DNA from: Alicycliphilus denitrificans_A
Lineage (GTDB): Bacteria; Pseudomonadota; Gammaproteobacteria; Burkholderiales; Burkholderiaceae_C
Assembly: GCF_044792555.1 (NCBI RefSeq)
Contig: NZ_CP126238.1
Location: forward strand, 3,224,001-3,288,000
Reading direction: 5' to 3'
DNA: 64,000 nt
Shown: positions 1 through 8,990 of the stretch, in pieces
Layout of the letters: the number at the start of each line of letters is the position of its first letter
Numbering within the stretch: the first letter of the stretch is position 1
Program-made: the position numbers and the translations under genes
Notes under the pieces: model-generated
Databases searched by the model: none
Told to the model about the DNA's origin: nothing
What the model saw: the letters and a program-made list of their open reading frames with translations, nothing else

Positions 1-1267
1 GGCAGGTCGGCAATGACGCGCTTGTCGCTCTTCAGGCGCCGCAGGATGTAGGGCCCCACCAGCTGGCGCAGCGGCGCGTACTGGCCCGTTGCCGCCAGCC
101 GTTTGGCAAAGCTGGCAAACACGCGCTCGCTGCCCAGCAGGCCGGGGTGGGTGAAGTCGAAAAACGACCACAGATCGGACAGGCGGTTCTCGACCGGCGT
201 GCCCGTGAGCGCGATGCGCGTAGCGGCCTGCAGCTTCTTCACCGCGCGCGTCTGCTGGGCCACCGGGTTCTTGATCGCCTGGGCCTCGTCCAGCACGGCC
301 AGGCGCCAGCGCTACGCGCCCAGGGCCGGGGCGCGCGACAGCTGGCCGTAGGTGGTGATGACCAGGGCATGGCAGAGAGCCCCGCACCGCCCGCCAGCTG
401 GCTGCCCAGCGCCGCACGCACCCTGGGCCGCGCCGGGCGTCCGCCGCGCCACTGGGCGGGCATGCGCACGACGATGCCCGCGGCCTCCATGCGCGGAGAA
501 TCGGTGAGAAAGCGCACGGCGTCCGGCACCTCCCAGCGCAGCGGGTGGTAGATCTCGCCCGCCTCCACCATCTCGGCGATCCAGGCGCAATCCGCCGCGG
601 CGCGCTGCACCGGCATCAGCAGCGACAAAGGCTGCGCCTTCTTGCGCGTACCGGAAAACTCCTTGAGCGCCTGCGACAGCGGCACATGCTGGGCCTTGCC
701 ATGCGCCGACAACCGGGTGGTGTAGGTGGCGAGGAAGGCAAAGGGCGCGTCCGGATCCTTGCGGTTTTCCGCCAGGTTGAAATGCACGCGGCCCACCAGC
801 TTCCAGGCGGGGTAATGGCTCGCGAGGAATTGCGGCAGGGGTAGCCCGGACGCCGCGCAGCCCGCGTGCAGCGCGGCTTTGATGCTCTGCCACAGCGCCA
901 GCAACACCTCCACGCTCAGGTACTCGGCCCCGGCCATGGGCGGCGCGTTCAGCAGCTGCGCCCGCAGCGCGGCGGCGTCGGGCGGGGGCACGGCCGCTGT
1001 CGCACCCTCATCGCCCGGCTGCGTGGTGCACAGGGCCGTGAAGTAGCGCACGGCCCAGTCCCGCCACCAGGCCCAGGCCGGCGGCAGGGCGCTGGCCACG
1101 CACACCCCGCCCAGATGCAGCAGGCCCGGCCCCGCACCTTGCGCGAAGGCGGCGGCAATGCCGTCGTGCAGGGCTTCGGGCAGAGGGGCGGCCTCGGGCT
1201 CAAGACGGCAGGACAGATGGCCCGCCGGGGACAGTGCAAGGGCCAAGAAGGCGGCAGGGGGCTTCAT
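1..1267 (-). pseudogene. Broken SNF2/DEAD-type helicase (3' end outside window)
   Basis: The N-terminal part, beginning MKPPAAFLAL at 1267, resembles the SNF2-helicase-associated domain that precedes the motor in bacterial SNF2 proteins. The reading frame is lost near 375-405. Beyond it another frame carries helicase sequence: a segment reading ALVITTYGQL, the DEAQ box (LAVLDEAQAIKNP), then LTGTPVENRLSDLWSFFDF and PYILRRLKSDKR, running off the window at base 1. The stretch that should hold motif I (GLGKT, ATP binding) and motif Ia is absent, so the junction looks like an internal deletion that also shifted frame. An in-frame TAG at 312-314, just before the DEAQ box, could be a CAG-to-TAG change. 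With no Walker A and two disruptions the gene should be inactive. Assembly error is the alternative, but it would have to explain both lesions. Confidence 0.75.
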
Positions 1268-1302
1268 ATCGCGGGAAGTGCCGCAGGCAGGCAATTTATG
1301 GG

Positions 1303-1353
1303 AAAAATCGGCTGCAGCCCAATACCATAAAACGCTGGTAGCTATGATTTTTT
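1303..1353 (-). repeat. Dispersed hairpin repeat, copy a
   Basis: Read on the minus strand this gives the conserved left end ATCATAGCTACCAGCG, a variable middle and a right end GCAGCCGATTTTT. It lies between the helicase remnant and the end of sppA. Confidence 0.6.
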
Positions 1354-1373
1354 AAAACTGCCGCGCGCAAACC

Positions 1374-2414
1374 TCAGCGCAGCGCCGGCGCCGCCCGCAT
1401 GCCGTGCAGCACCACCTCGCCGAACGTGGCGCCGAACTTGCGCACCAGGCGCTCGGCCACGTTGTCGCGGCGCGTGTAATCGATCACGTCCTCGGCCTTG
1501 ACGATCTCGCGCGCCACATAGTCCAGGCTGCCGAACTGGTCGGCCAGGCCCATGTCCACCGCCTGCTGTCCGGTCCAGAACAGGCCGCTGAAGGTCTCGG
1601 GCGTGGTCTTCAGGCGCTCGCCCCGGCCCTTCTTGACCGCGGCGATGAACTGCTGGTGGATCTGGTCCAGCATCTGCTGCGCGTAGCCGCGCTGCGTCGC
1701 GGACTGCGGACTGAAGGGATCCAGAAAGCCCTTGTTCTCGCCCGCGGTGAGCAGGCGACGCTCCACGCCGAGTTTCTCCATGGTGCCGGTGAAGCCAAAG
1801 CCGTCCATGAGCACGCCGATGCTGCCCACGATGCTAGCCTTGTCCACGAAGATATCGTCGGCCGCAGCGGCAATGTAGTAGGCGGCCGAGGCGCAGGTTT
1901 CCTCCACCACGGCATACAAGGGCTTGTTGTGCTTGGCCTTCAGGCGCACGATCTCATCGTTGATGATGCCGGCCTGCACCGGGCTGCCGCCGGGCGAGTT
2001 GATGAGCAGCACCACGGCCTTCGAACCCGAGTCCTCGAAGGCGCTCCTCATGGCGGCCACGACGAACTCGGCGCCGGCCTCGGCGCCGGCGGCAATCTCG
2101 CCCTTGACGTCCACCACCGCCGTGTGCGGCGCGCTCTTGGCGGCACTGGTGATGTCGCGCTGCATGGCCATCCAGACCAGCAGCGCAACCAGGGCTATCC
2201 AGCCAAAGCGCCAGAAGTTGCGCCAGCGCCGCGCCGCGCGCTGTTCGGCCAGGGTGCCCAGGACGAGCTTTTCCAGCAGCTCGCGCTCCCAGCCAGGGGC
2301 CGAGGACATGGTTTTTTTTGCTTCTTTTTCGGTAGCTGTCCGCGCCCACAGGTCGCTGGGTTGAGGCTGATTTCCCTCGAATCCAGTGGGTTCGGTGCGG
2401 GTGGGATCGGTCAT
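1374..2414 (-). CDS. sppA: S49 family signal peptide peptidase (SppA-like)
   Basis: A 346-residue membrane-anchored serine protease of the SppA short form, which in this family cleaves leftover signal peptides in the inner membrane. A single hydrophobic helix lies at about residues 70-83. The protease domain follows, with the nucleophile region EETCASAAYY (Ser176) and the general-base lysine in AGENKGFLDPF (Lys228), the Ser/Lys dyad expected for S49. The INSPGG motif near 138-143 supports the crotonase-like fold. It is the last gene of a run with rluC, gph and the Rieske gene: only 4 nt separate it from the Rieske stop, so co-transcription is likely. The start is the ATG at 2414; a second ATG 35 codons in (MSSAPGWERE) is a possible alternative. 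Confidence 0.92.
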   Translation of the reverse strand: MTDPTRTEPTGFEGNQPQPSDLWARTATEKEAKKTMSSAPGWERELLEKLVLGTLAEQRAARRWRNFWRFGWIALVALLVWMAMQRDITSAAKSAPHTAVVDVKGEIAAGAEAGAEFVVAAMRSAFEDSGSKAVVLLINSPGGSPVQAGIINDEIVRLKAKHNKPLYAVVEETCASAAYYIAAAADDIFVDKASIVGSIGVLMDGFGFTGTMEKLGVERRLLTAGENKGFLDPFSPQSATQRGYAQQMLDQIHQQFIAAVKKGRGERLKTTPETFSGLFWTGQQAVDMGLADQFGSLDYVAREIVKAEDVIDYTRRDNVAERLVRKFGATFGEVVLHGMRAAPALR

Positions 2415-2418
2415 GGTG

Positions 2419-2796
2419 TCAGAACGCTACGGTGTGCAGATCGGGGGCAGTATGCCAGTACACCGTGCCAGCTTCCTCACTCAAAAACACCTTCACCAGC
2501 GGCCCGCGGGCCGGACCGCCAAGGCATTCCCCGGTGTCGGGAGCAAACACCGCGCCATGGCTGGCGCAGATGAGCAGGCAGCCGCTGTCGTCAAAGAAAT
2601 GTCCTTCCCGCAAGTCCATTTCCATGGCCACATGGGTGCAACGGTTCAAATAGGCATGGACCCGCCCTTCGAAACGCACGGCAAAGGCGCGCAGGTTCTG
2701 GCCGCGGTGGCAGACCTCGAAGGCCACTGCCAGGCCGCCGTCGACCAGCGCCGCGCTGGCGCACAGCACTATGCGCTGCGTATCGGGCGTGGCCAT
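2419..2796 (-). CDS. Rieske [2Fe-2S] ferredoxin-like protein
   Basis: A 125-residue single-domain Rieske protein. The two cluster-binding loops are visible: C53-T-H55 in LNRCTHVAMEMD and C77-A-S-H80 in LLICASHGAVF, giving the Cys/His plus Cys/His set for a [2Fe-2S] centre. No transmembrane segment or signal peptide is seen, so it should be cytoplasmic. The start used is ATG at 2796, which shares one base with the gph stop (TGATG) and implies translational coupling; a longer frame upstream would overlap gph by 54 more bases and is unlikely. Its electron-transfer partner is not evident from the neighbours (pseudouridine synthase, phosphatase, peptidase). Arene dioxygenase ferredoxins share this fold, but no oxygenase genes are nearby. 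Confidence 0.88.
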   Translation of the reverse strand: MATPDTQRIVLCASAALVDGGLAVAFEVCHRGQNLRAFAVRFEGRVHAYLNRCTHVAMEMDLREGHFFDDSGCLLICASHGAVFAPDTGECLGGPARGPLVKVFLSEEAGTVYWHTAPDLHTVAF

Positions 2797-3464
2797 CAGG
2801 CATGCTCCAGCAGCCAGCGGTGCAGCTCGGCCACGGAAGGGAGCACGCACAGCGGGCCCAACGCGGCAAATTCCGCCTGGTCATGCGCGCCATAGCCCAC
2901 GCCCAGGCTGGCGCAGCCGGCCGCGCGTGCCATCTCCAGGTCATGCGTGGTGTCGCCGATCATCAAGAGGCGCTCGGGCGCCACGCCGAACTCGGCCATC
3001 AGCTCCTGCAGCATCAGCGGGTGCGGCTTGCCGGCGGTCTCGTCGGCCGTGCGCGAGCCGTCGAACATGCCGCGCAGCTGCACCAGCTGCAACACCTGGT
3101 CCAGGCCGCGCCGGCTCTTGCCCGTGGCCACGGCCAGCAGGTGGCCGCGCGCGCGCAGCGCCTGCAGCATGGGCAGTACGCCGGGAAACAGGGTCACATC
3201 GTCCTGGTGCTGCAGGTAGTGGTAGCGGTAGCGGTTGCCAAGCTCGGTGTAGCGCTCGCGCGGCACATCGGGCGCGGCATGGGCCAGGGCCTGGGGCAAG
3301 GCCATGCCGATGACCCAGGCGGCAGCCTCGTCGCTGGGCACGGCGCCGCCGACATCGCGCACCGCATCCTGGATGCTGCGCACGATGATGGCGGTGGAGT
3401 CGAACAGCGTGCCGTCCCAGTCGAAGGCGATCAGGTCGAAACGGCGCGGGCGAAATTCAGGCAT
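2796..3464 (-). CDS. gph: HAD-family phosphatase, phosphoglycolate phosphatase-like
   Basis: A 222-residue HAD hydrolase with all four motifs: I, DWDGTLFDS (nucleophile Asp15 and Asp17); II, AVATGKS; III, the lysine in TAGKPHP; IV, MIGDTTHDLEMA. A helical cap is inserted after motif I, as in the Gph/PGP branch, which dephosphorylates 2-phosphoglycolate arising from DNA repair and oxygenation reactions. Substrate is assigned by family resemblance only; other small phosphosugars are possible. The start overlaps the 3' end of rluC by 8 nt and its stop overlaps the Rieske start by 1 nt, so it sits in the middle of a tightly packed operon. Confidence 0.88.
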   Translation of the reverse strand: MPEFRPRRFDLIAFDWDGTLFDSTAIIVRSIQDAVRDVGGAVPSDEAAAWVIGMALPQALAHAAPDVPRERYTELGNRYRYHYLQHQDDVTLFPGVLPMLQALRARGHLLAVATGKSRRGLDQVLQLVQLRGMFDGSRTADETAGKPHPLMLQELMAEFGVAPERLLMIGDTTHDLEMARAAGCASLGVGYGAHDQAEFAALGPLCVLPSVAELHRWLLEHA

Positions 3465-4461
3465 GGGAGGGCTCGGTCAAAAAAAGAAAATCCGCCAGCT
3501 CGGGCGGCAGCTCGGCACGCAGTTCCAGGCGCTCGCCGCCGGCCGGGTGGTCGAACTGCAGGCGCCAGGCGTGCAGGAACATGCGCCTCAAACCCCGCTT
3601 CTGCAGCCGCTTGTTCAGATCGAAGTCGCCGTATTTGTCATCGCCCGCGATGGCGTGGCCCTGGGACGCCAGGTGCACGCGGATCTGGTGCGTGCGTCCG
3701 GTCTTGATGGTCACCTCCAGGAGGCTCATGGCCGGCAGGCCCTGCCGCGGGCGTGCCGGGAGCTGCTCGCGCACCTTGACCAGGGTGATGGAACGCATGC
3801 CATCCGGGTCGTCCGGTGTGGTCACGCGCACGCGGCGCTCGCCGTCGGCCTGCAGGTATTTGTGCAGCGGCAGGTCGATGACCTTCTTGTTGGCCGGCCA
3901 CTGGCCCGTGACCAGCGCCAGGTAGGTCTTGCCCGTCTCGCGCTCGCGGAACTGGTCCTGCAGGTGGGTCAGCGCCGAACGCTTCTTGGCCACCAGCAGG
4001 ATGCCCGAGGTCTCGCGGTCCAGCCGGTGCACCAGCTCCAGAAAGCGCGCCTCGGGCCTGGCGCGCCGAAGCTGCTCGATGACGCCAAAGCTCACGCCGC
4101 TGCCGCCATGCACGGCCACGCCGGCGGGCTTGTCCAGCGCAATCAGGTGCTCGTCTTCGAGCAGGATGGGGAACTCGCGCGCGGGCGCGGGGCGCTCGGC
4201 CTTCTCGGCCACCTTGTCGGACACGCGCACGGGCGGCAGGCGCACCAGGTCGCCCGCGGCCACGCGCGCGTCGGCGCTGCTGCGGCCCTTGTTCAGGCGC
4301 ACCTCGCCGCTCCTGATGATGCGGTAGACATGGGTCTTGGGCACGCCCTTCAGGTGGCGTATCAAAAAGTTGTCCAGGCGCTGGCCTGCGGACTCGGCGT
4401 CGACCTCGACGGTGCGGGCCGTCGGGCCCGGGCTGGGTTTGCCCTCTATAATCTGTTTCAC
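3457..4461 (-). CDS. rluC: 23S rRNA pseudouridine synthase, RluC/D family
   Basis: A 334-residue protein with an N-terminal S4 RNA-binding domain (about residues 24-80) and a PSUS catalytic domain. The catalytic motif is HRLDRETSG with Asp148, typical of the RluA/RluC/RluD family. RluC modifies U955, U2504 and U2580 of 23S rRNA in E. coli. Placement next to and divergent from rne is the same as in E. coli rluC, which supports RluC over RluD. The start codon is GTG at 4461 with no strong ribosome-binding site. The first codons also contain a TATAAT on the opposite strand that may serve rne. Confidence 0.9.
   Translation of the reverse strand: MKQIIEGKPSPGPTARTVEVDAESAGQRLDNFLIRHLKGVPKTHVYRIIRSGEVRLNKGRSSADARVAAGDLVRLPPVRVSDKVAEKAERPAPAREFPILLEDEHLIALDKPAGVAVHGGSGVSFGVIEQLRRARPEARFLELVHRLDRETSGILLVAKKRSALTHLQDQFRERETGKTYLALVTGQWPANKKVIDLPLHKYLQADGERRVRVTTPDDPDGMRSITLVKVREQLPARPRQGLPAMSLLEVTIKTGRTHQIRVHLASQGHAIAGDDKYGDFDLNKRLQKRGLRRMFLHAWRLQFDHPAGGERLELRAELPPELADFLFLTEPSHA
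4447..4452 (+). promoter_or_regulatory. Candidate -10 element for rne
   Basis: A perfect TATAAT on the plus strand lies inside codons 4-5 of the divergent rluC gene. No good -35 is seen 17 nt upstream. If used, transcription would begin near 4459 and give rne a leader of about 560 nt. Confidence 0.4.
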
Positions 4462-5018
4462 CTGCGCGACGGATGTGTAAGCGGTTGATGTGTCTGGAGT
4501 TTAGTGGACACGCACCCGGCTCGACGCGCAGTCTGGTGAATGCCCAGGCGCATAGTGCGCGGTTTCTAGCGCCGCTCCTTGCACCAGAGGCTGACGCATC
4601 GAACGACTGAAACACGGAATACAAGCCGACACCGCCTCCACCAGAGTGCGGCGCTCGGCGGATCAAAGCGAAATCATGTGGGTTGTACTGGCTTGGATTG
4701 TGTCCTTTTGGCAAGAGCGCCAGCGCTTGCCTATGGCACAAAAACCGGCTGAAACGCCCAACCGGAAAGCGCAAGCAGCTCCTTTTTTTGAAGCCGCACT
4801 CCCCGCAATCCGGCTCGCCCCCATCCACGCCCCTCCTCCCTGCCCGCGCAGCTGACCCAGCCGCGCGGCCGTGGTGCGACCCGGCCTTTCCTTCTTTGGT
4901 TTCGATGCGCCAGTCCAGGCATTGACGGCCCCCTCCAGGGGTGTTTGTTTGGATATGAGACGCGGGCAGCGCTGTGCTGCGCCCGCACAAGAACAACGCA
5001 TTGAAAAGGACACGCATC
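4462..5018 (+). other. Long non-coding stretch between rluC and rne (probable rne leader)
   Basis: These 557 bases hold no convincing gene. Close to the start codon is a hairpin (arms 4962-4970 and 4976-4986, pairing GCGGGCAGC with GCTGCGCCCGC with a small bulge), followed by the Shine-Dalgarno stretch GAAAAGGA at 5003-5010. In gammaproteobacteria the long rne 5' UTR mediates autoregulation through RNase E cleavage; a comparable role here is inference. Confidence 0.5.
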
Positions 5019-8000
5019 ATGAAACGGATGCTCATCAACGCCACGCAGCCCGAAGAGCGCCGCCTGGCCATCGTGGACGGCCAGAAGCTGCTGGACTACG
5101 AGATCGAAATCGAAGGGCGCGAACAGCGCAAGGGCAACATCTACAAGGCCGTGGTGACGCGCGTGGAGCCGTCGCTGGAGGCCTGCTTCGTCGATTACGG
5201 CGAGGACCGCCACGGCTTCCTGCCGTTCAAGGAAATTTCCAAGCAGTACTTCGCCGAGGGCGTCTCGCCATCCCAAGCGCGCATCAATGACGTGATCAAG
5301 GAAGGCCAGGAACTCATCGTCCAGGTCGAGAAGGAAGAGCGCGGCAACAAAGGGGCGGCGCTGACCACCTTCATCAGCCTGGCCGGCCGCTACGTCGTGC
5401 TGATGCCCAACAACCCGCGCGGCGGCGGCGTCAGCCGCCGCATCGAGGGCGAGGACCGCGCCGAGCTGAAAGAGGCCATGGACCAGCTCGAATACCCCAA
5501 GGGCATGTCCATCATCGCGCGCACGGCCGGCATCGGCCGCAGCGCCCCCGAGCTGCAGTGGGACCTGAACTACCTGCTCAAGCTGTGGAGCGCCATCGAC
5601 GGCGCCGCCAAGGCCGGCAGGGGCGCCTTTCTGATCTACCAGGAATCGAGCCTGGTGATCCGCGCCATCCGCGACTACTTCAACGCCGACATCGGCGACA
5701 TCCTGATCGACACCGACGACATCTACGAGCAGGCGCAGCAGTTCATGGCACATGTCATGCCCGAGCAGGCCGCCCGCGTCAAGCGCTACCGTGACGACGC
5801 GCCGCTGTTCTCGCGCTTCCAGATCGAGCACCAGATCGAGTCGGCCTACGCCCGCACCGTGCAGCTCCCCTCGGGCGGCGCCATCGTCATCGACCATACC
5901 GAGGCGCTGGTGAGCGTGGACGTGAACTCGGCGCGCGCCATCAAGGGCGGCGACATCGAGGAAACCGCCACGCGCACCAACCTGGAGGCCGCCGACGAGG
6001 TGGCGCGCCAGATGCGCCTGCGCGACCTGGGCGGACTGATCGTGATCGACTTCATCGATATGGAGGAGTCCAAGAACCGCCGCGAGGTCGAGAACCGCCT
6101 GCGCGACGCCCTGCGCCAGGACCGCGCACGTGTGCAATTCGGTTCGATTTCCAAGTTCGGCCTGATGGAGATGAGCCGCCAGCGCCTGAAGCCCTCGCTG
6201 TCCGAGGGCGCGCATATCCGCTGCCCCCAGTGCGACGGCACCGGCCATGTGCGCGACACCGAGGGCTTCTCGCTGCAGATGCTGCGCATGATCCAGGAAG
6301 AGTCCATGAAGGACAGCACCGCCGCCGTGCACTGCCAGGTGCCGGTGGAGGTGGCCAGCTTCCTGCTGAACGAAAAACGCAACGAGATCGCCAAGATCGA
6401 GCTGCGCAAGCGCGTCTCGGTGATGCTCATCCCCAACAAGAGCCTGTCCACGCCACACTACAAGCTCGAGCGCCTGAAGCACGACGACCCGCGCCTGGAG
6501 CACCTGGACGCCAGCTACAAGCAGGCCGACACGGTGGAAGAGCCCACCAGCGTCACGCGCCGCTCACAGGAACCGACGAACAAGCAGCAGCCCGTGATCA
6601 AGGGCGTGCTGCCCGACGCGCCTGCCCCCGTGGCCGCGCCACGCCCCGAGGGCGCCGCCCGCGGCCAGAGCCAGCCGCGCACGGCCGCACCCGCGCCGCA
6701 GCAGCCGCGTCCGGCACCGGCACCCGCCCCGGAGCAAGGCTTCTTCGCCTGGCTCAAGAGCCTGTTCGGCTTTGGCCCCGCCCCCGCACCCGTGGCCACA
6801 CCGGCGCCGCAGCCCAGCGAAACCGCTGCACGCCCGGAAGGGCGCCGTGACAGCCGCAGCGGTGAGCGCGGCAATCGCCGTGGTGGCGAACGCAGCGGTG
6901 AGCGCAGCGGCAACCGCGAAGGCGGCAATGGCGAAGGCCGTGGCCGCCGCGGCGAGCGCCCAGCCGCCGAAGGCCGCGACAACCGCGAGGCGCGCAGTGG
7001 CCGCGACGGCGAGCGCCGCGGCGAGCGTGCCGAAGGCGAGGGCCGCCGCGAACCACGTGAGGGTCGCAGTGGCCGCGAGCGCGGCGAACGCGCCGCGCAA
7101 CAGCCAGCCACCGACCTGGCCGCGGTGAATGCCCCGGCAGTTGCCGTCGACAGCATCGAGACTCCGGACACGCAAGAGCGTGCGCCGCGCAGCGGCGAGC
7201 GGCGTGAGCGTGGCGAGCGTGGCGAACGCCGTGAGCGCACTGGCGAGCGCCGCCCGCGCGGCACCGACGCCCATGCCGCCGTGCCGGCCGCAGACTTTGC
7301 TGACACCGCGCCGATAGCCTCGCTGCCCGACCTGGACCTGACGGCCACCGAGATCGCTCCCGCCGCGCCCGAGACCGCCAACGGCGGCGAGGAGCGCCGC
7401 GAACGCCGCTCACGCGACCGCTATGGCCGTGACCGCCGCGAACGTGGCGAGCGCGCCGAGCGCGGCCCGCGTCCGGGCGATGCCAACGAGAGTGCCGCCC
7501 CGGCCCCGCTGATGGAGTTCGACCTTTCCGCCGCCCCGGCCCCAGCCGTGGCCGAAGAGCCTGCGCGCGAACCCGCACGCCGCAGCTACTTTGCCGGGCC
7601 GGCTGCCGAGCCCGCTGCCGCTCCGGTGGCTCAGCCCGTCACGCCGCCCGCAGCTGCAGAGGCCAGCCCGGCCCCTGCCGCCGCACCCGCCGTGGCCGAG
7701 GCACAGCAGGCGCCCGCCGCAGCCGACCTGTCCCCGGCACCGATCGCACCGGCCGAAGCTGCGACGGCCACCGGCATGCCAGCCGTGCAGGCCTTCACGC
7801 TGCCCGTCGAGGCGCTGCAGCAAGTCGCCCGGGCCTCGGGCCTGGAGTGGGTGAACTCCGACGCCGACAAGATCGCCGCCGTGCAGGCCGCCATCGCCGC
7901 CGAGCCCAAACCCGTGCATGTGCCGCGCGCACGCCCGCCCGTGGTGGTACTGGACAACGGCCCGCTGGTGCTGGTGGAAACCCGCCGCGACCTGCGCGAG

Positions 8001-8039
8001 TTGCAACTGCCGTTCGAGAAGGAAGGCACCTCCGCCTAA
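5019..8039 (+). CDS. rne: Ribonuclease E
   Basis: A 1006-residue endoribonuclease that starts mRNA decay and processes rRNA and tRNA. The catalytic half has the S1 domain near residues 40-125, the DNase I-like active site with metal ligands Asp301 (VSVDVNSAR) and Asp344 (VIDFIDMEE), and the zinc-link CPQC at Cys402 and Cys405. After about residue 510 the protein becomes low-complexity, with many RGER/RRGE-type repeats suited to RNA binding, followed by Ala/Pro-rich linkers. Within it, GFFAWLKSLFGFG (about residues 573-585) could be an amphipathic membrane-binding or partner-binding helix. The extreme C-terminus (about 945-1006) is ordered again. The start is ATG 5019 after GAAAAGGA; 15 extra upstream codons in frame lack support. 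Confidence 0.96.
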   Translation: MKRMLINATQPEERRLAIVDGQKLLDYEIEIEGREQRKGNIYKAVVTRVEPSLEACFVDYGEDRHGFLPFKEISKQYFAEGVSPSQARINDVIKEGQELIVQVEKEERGNKGAALTTFISLAGRYVVLMPNNPRGGGVSRRIEGEDRAELKEAMDQLEYPKGMSIIARTAGIGRSAPELQWDLNYLLKLWSAIDGAAKAGRGAFLIYQESSLVIRAIRDYFNADIGDILIDTDDIYEQAQQFMAHVMPEQAARVKRYRDDAPLFSRFQIEHQIESAYARTVQLPSGGAIVIDHTEALVSVDVNSARAIKGGDIEETATRTNLEAADEVARQMRLRDLGGLIVIDFIDMEESKNRREVENRLRDALRQDRARVQFGSISKFGLMEMSRQRLKPSLSEGAHIRCPQCDGTGHVRDTEGFSLQMLRMIQEESMKDSTAAVHCQVPVEVASFLLNEKRNEIAKIELRKRVSVMLIPNKSLSTPHYKLERLKHDDPRLEHLDASYKQADTVEEPTSVTRRSQEPTNKQQPVIKGVLPDAPAPVAAPRPEGAARGQSQPRTAAPAPQQPRPAPAPAPEQGFFAWLKSLFGFGPAPAPVATPAPQPSETAARPEGRRDSRSGERGNRRGGERSGERSGNREGGNGEGRGRRGERPAAEGRDNREARSGRDGERRGERAEGEGRREPREGRSGRERGERAAQQPATDLAAVNAPAVAVDSIETPDTQERAPRSGERRERGERGERRERTGERRPRGTDAHAAVPAADFADTAPIASLPDLDLTATEIAPAAPETANGGEERRERRSRDRYGRDRRERGERAERGPRPGDANESAAPAPLMEFDLSAAPAPAVAEEPAREPARRSYFAGPAAEPAAAPVAQPVTPPAAAEASPAPAAAPAVAEAQQAPAAADLSPAPIAPAEAATATGMPAVQAFTLPVEALQQVARASGLEWVNSDADKIAAVQAAIAAEPKPVHVPRARPPVVVLDNGPLVLVETRRDLRELQLPFEKEGTSA

Positions 8040-8072
8040 GCTGCGAAGGCCTGTACGGCCTCACGCCATGGC

Positions 8073-8103
8073 ACCGGGGGCAATCGCCCCCGGTTGCGTT
8101 TTA
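8073..8103 (+). terminator. Intrinsic terminator after rne
   Basis: A perfect 9-bp stem, ACCGGGGGC and GCCCCCGGT around an AATC loop, is followed by TGCGTTTT. Confidence 0.85.
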
Positions 8104-8110
8104 TCTATGT

Positions 8111-8170
8111 AAAAAACATAGCTGCCAGCGTTTGAACCATAAGGGTTAGATCCCGATTTGGCTTGAAAAG
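8111..8170 (+). repeat. Dispersed hairpin repeat, copy b
   Basis: Plus-strand copy with left end ACATAGCTGCCAGCG and right end CCCGATTTGGCTTGAAAAG. It sits between the rne terminator and yaaA and supplies the 5' flank of yaaA. Confidence 0.75.
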
Positions 8171-8195
8171 GCAGCTCGGATTCTGGGAGTCATGG

Positions 8196-8972
8196 ATGCT
8201 GTTCCTGCTGTCGCCCGCCAAGTCGCTGGACTACGACACCCCCCTGCCCGCCGGCCTGGCGCACACGCAGCCGGCCTTCATGCCCGAGGCCGGGCAGCTG
8301 ATCGCCGTGCTGCGCGAGAAATCGCCGCAGGAGATCGCCTCGCTGATGTCGCTCAGCGACCCGCTCGCCGCCCTGAACGTGGCACGCTACGCCGCCTGGC
8401 GGCCGCGCTCCACGGCGGCCAACGCGCGCCAGGCCGTCATGGCCTTCAACGGCGATGTGTATGAAGGGCTGCAGGCGCACCAGCTGTCGCTGCAAGACCT
8501 GGACTGGGCGCAGCAGCATCTGGCCATCCTGAGCGGCCTGTACGGCGTGCTGCGTCCACTGGACTGGATGCAGCCCTACCGCCTGGAGATGGGCACACGC
8601 CTGGCGACGGACGCCGGCGCCAACCTCTACCAGTTCTGGGGCAAGCGCATTGCCGAGCACCTGAACCGGCAGCTGGCGCAGGACGCCACGCCCGTCATCG
8701 TCAACCTGGCCTCGCAGGAATACTTCAAGTCCGTCGAGCGCAAGACGCTCAAGGCGCGCGTGCTCGAGTGCGTGTTCGAGGATTACAAGGGCGGGCAGTA
8801 CAAGATCATCAGCTTCTACGCCAAGCGCGCGCGCGGCCTCATGGCACGCTACGCGATACTGCAGCGCGTCACAACCCCGCGCCAGCTCGAAGGTTTTAAC
8901 CTGGAGGGCTATGCTTTCGCATCCGGCGCCAGCACGCCAGAGCGGCTGGTATTTCGCCGCAAGGCCCTCTGA
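8196..8972 (+). CDS. yaaA: Peroxide stress protein YaaA (DUF328/UPF0246)
   Basis: A 258-residue protein of the YaaA family, beginning MLFLLSPAKSLDY, with the family's SPAKSL start motif and internal features such as SGLYGVLRPLDWMQPYRLEM, VNLASQEYFKSV and KIISFYAKRARGLMARY. In E. coli YaaA limits intracellular iron during peroxide stress and binds DNA. ATG 8196 is chosen because the conserved family N-terminus begins there; 11 further in-frame codons upstream run into the dispersed repeat. The gene is 18 nt ahead of the dioxygenase gene in the same direction, so the two may be co-transcribed. Confidence 0.93.
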   Translation: MLFLLSPAKSLDYDTPLPAGLAHTQPAFMPEAGQLIAVLREKSPQEIASLMSLSDPLAALNVARYAAWRPRSTAANARQAVMAFNGDVYEGLQAHQLSLQDLDWAQQHLAILSGLYGVLRPLDWMQPYRLEMGTRLATDAGANLYQFWGKRIAEHLNRQLAQDATPVIVNLASQEYFKSVERKTLKARVLECVFEDYKGGQYKIISFYAKRARGLMARYAILQRVTTPRQLEGFNLEGYAFASGASTPERLVFRRKAL

Positions 8973-8990
8973 TCCAGGAGCACGATCACC

